Shown one piece after another: positions 12,444 to 13,215 of a DNA stretch of 13,215 nt. Both the position numbers and the translations under genes were made by a program. The DNA is from JBBRSC01 sp038245795 (GTDB taxonomy: Bacteria > Actinomycetota > Acidimicrobiia > Acidimicrobiales > Microtrichaceae), in NCBI GenBank assembly GCA_038245795.1, contig JBBRSC010000078.1, positions 1-13,215 on the forward strand. Direction: 5' to 3'. How positions within the stretch are numbered: the stretch's first letter is position 1; each line of letters opens with the position of its first letter. A model generated the notes under the pieces. That model had not been told where the DNA came from. It saw only the letters and a list, made by a program, of their open reading frames with translations, and did not search any database.

Positions 12444-13215
12444 TCGCGGCACCGAGCGTGGCGACGAACACCAGTGCGATCGTCGGCGAGATGGGCAGCC
12501 GGCGGCGGCGCATGATGACGAGGCCAATGGCGCCAGTGATCTGCAGCGCATACATCGACGCCAAGGCAAGCCACGACTGCCACACCCCGCGTGACTCGAT
12601 GAAGATCTCGAGCCGGGTGGTCTGCGCGGGCCGGAACCATCCCCAGAGGCGGCCGACGCGCGCCGCAACCACCTTGGGAAGTTCGTCGGTGTGAGCACGG
12701 AGGTAGGCCGATCCCTGCTCGTAGGGTGCGATGTCCCGCCCGGTCTCGTCGATGACCTGGCCCGCTGAGTTCACCTCATAGGGCACCCCGTCGGCGCCGA
12801 CGCGAACCTCCGGGAACGGGCCGGTGAAGCAGTTTGCGTACCACCCCAGGAGTTCTCCGTGATAGGTCGCGTCGCAGTTGGCAGCCGACACAGCGCCACC
12901 GATTCCAGTTGTGAAAATCGTGGTCTGATCAAAGGTCGCGAGATTTCGAACCACCCACGGCACGATCAGCGAGAGACCCGCGATCCCGGCGACGGCTGCG
13001 AGTCGGATGCTCTGCCAGATTCTCGGACTTCGCCAGAGACAAAGACCATCGCTGAACGCCAGCATCAACACACTCACCCCGAACAACACGATCTGCTCGT
13101 TGCGCGTGAGCGTGGCTACGGCCGCCGAGAGCCCGGCCGCCGCCGCCCACCCAATGGACCGTTCCTGCCAGGTTCGCGTGGCTGCGTAGAGGAACGCTGC
13201 AACGGCTGCCTGTGC
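12280..13215 (-). CDS. Second GT39/PMT-like membrane glycosyltransferase, C-terminal 311 residues (start beyond right edge)
   Basis: Leftwards from base 13215 the frame is open without a stop to the TGA at 12282-12280. A GTG at 13089 is an internal valine of ...NEQIVLFGV, not a start, because clear family sequence (LTRNEQ, with Ala-rich TM helices before it) lies upstream. It is a paralogue of the convergent gene: LTRNEQ against LTRSEGQ, VPWVVRNL against SPWVIRNL, ANCDATYHGELLG...ANC against ANCDRTYYGDLLG...ANC, KVVAARVGRLWGWFRP against VVLAARVGRILNIYRP, and ARYRGTAEIGLM against TRYRIAMEMVWV. It carries an additional insertion after the ANC motif (about 40 residues, rich in Asp, Glu and Gly). 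The first-loop catalytic motif is outside the window. The C-terminal tail is Arg/Ser/Pro-rich. The function should match the neighbour's, a membrane glycosyl transfer with unknown donor and acceptor. Confidence 0.9.
   Translation of the reverse strand, partial: AQAAVAAFLYAATRTWQERSIGWAAAAGLSAAVATLTRNEQIVLFGVSVLMLAFSDGLCLWRSPRIWQSIRLAAVAGIAGLSLIVPWVVRNLATFDQTTIFTTGIGGAVSAANCDATYHGELLGWYANCFTGPFPEVRVGADGVPYEVNSAGQVIDETGRDIAPYEQGSAYLRAHTDELPKVVAARVGRLWGWFRPAQTTRLEIFIESRGVWQSWLALASMYALQITGAIGLVIMRRRRLPISPTIALVFVATLGAAITFGVARYRGTAEIGLMVPAAIAIDAALAAIGSRRRARSHRTPPTPSPSQFDNA

Noticed and set aside
13087..13089. GTG as start of the right-hand glycosyltransferase
   Set aside because: Family sequence (LTRNEQ and a membrane helix) continues upstream to the window edge, so this GTG is an internal Val codon.

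Overview
The window is GC-rich chromosomal DNA (about 60-65% GC by eye), densely packed with strong third-position G/C bias. The gene content suggests an actinobacterium. The clues are a DUF2332-family protein, a deacetylase with a 'TFHxxGD'-type motif 1, proline/threonine-rich lipoproteins, and several starts sitting 6-7 nt behind a TANNNT box, as in leaderless mRNAs. A member of Acidimicrobiia would fit, but the sequence alone does not prove the class. I see no rRNA, tRNA, CRISPR array, insertion sequence or phage gene.

Layout. (1) Positions 1-1561, minus strand: a two-gene operon for secreted lipoproteins, a YncE/YVTN-type beta-propeller followed by a Tat-type polysaccharide deacetylase lipoprotein that runs off the left edge. 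Their reading frames overlap by ATGA. (2) Positions 1787-3755, minus strand: an OmpR-type response regulator followed by its membrane histidine kinase. (3) Positions 3756-3915: a divergent control region. (4) Positions 3916-8628, plus strand: a four-gene, fully overlapping operon encoding a lipoprotein, two different ABC ATPases and one 886-residue double-FtsX (MacB/LolE-like) permease. (5) Positions 8656-9747: a DUF2332 protein. (6) Positions 9819-11060: a class III (CaiB/BaiF) CoA-transferase preceded by a perfect 16-bp palindrome overlapping a predicted promoter. (7) Positions 11091-13215: two related GT39/PMT-like membrane glycosyltransferases converging tail to tail, with coding regions overlapping by 164 bp. 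The second runs off the right edge.

How the genes may work together. The two-component system and the divergent lipoprotein/ABC operon share about 160 bp of upstream DNA. They plausibly form one envelope-sensing and export or envelope-remodelling module: kinase senses, regulator controls, a heterodimeric ATPase drives a fused FtsX-type permease, and a lipoprotein acts outside the membrane. The propeller and deacetylase lipoproteins and the two glycosyltransferases also act at or outside the membrane, so much of the window concerns the cell envelope. The DUF2332 protein and the CoA-transferase look unrelated to that theme. No substrate can be assigned for the exporter, the CoA-transferase or the glycosyltransferases from sequence alone.

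The observations most worth following up are the antisense overlap of the two paralogous glycosyltransferase 3' ends, the two-ATPase/one-fused-permease/lipoprotein/two-component cluster, and the palindromic operator in front of the CoA-transferase.
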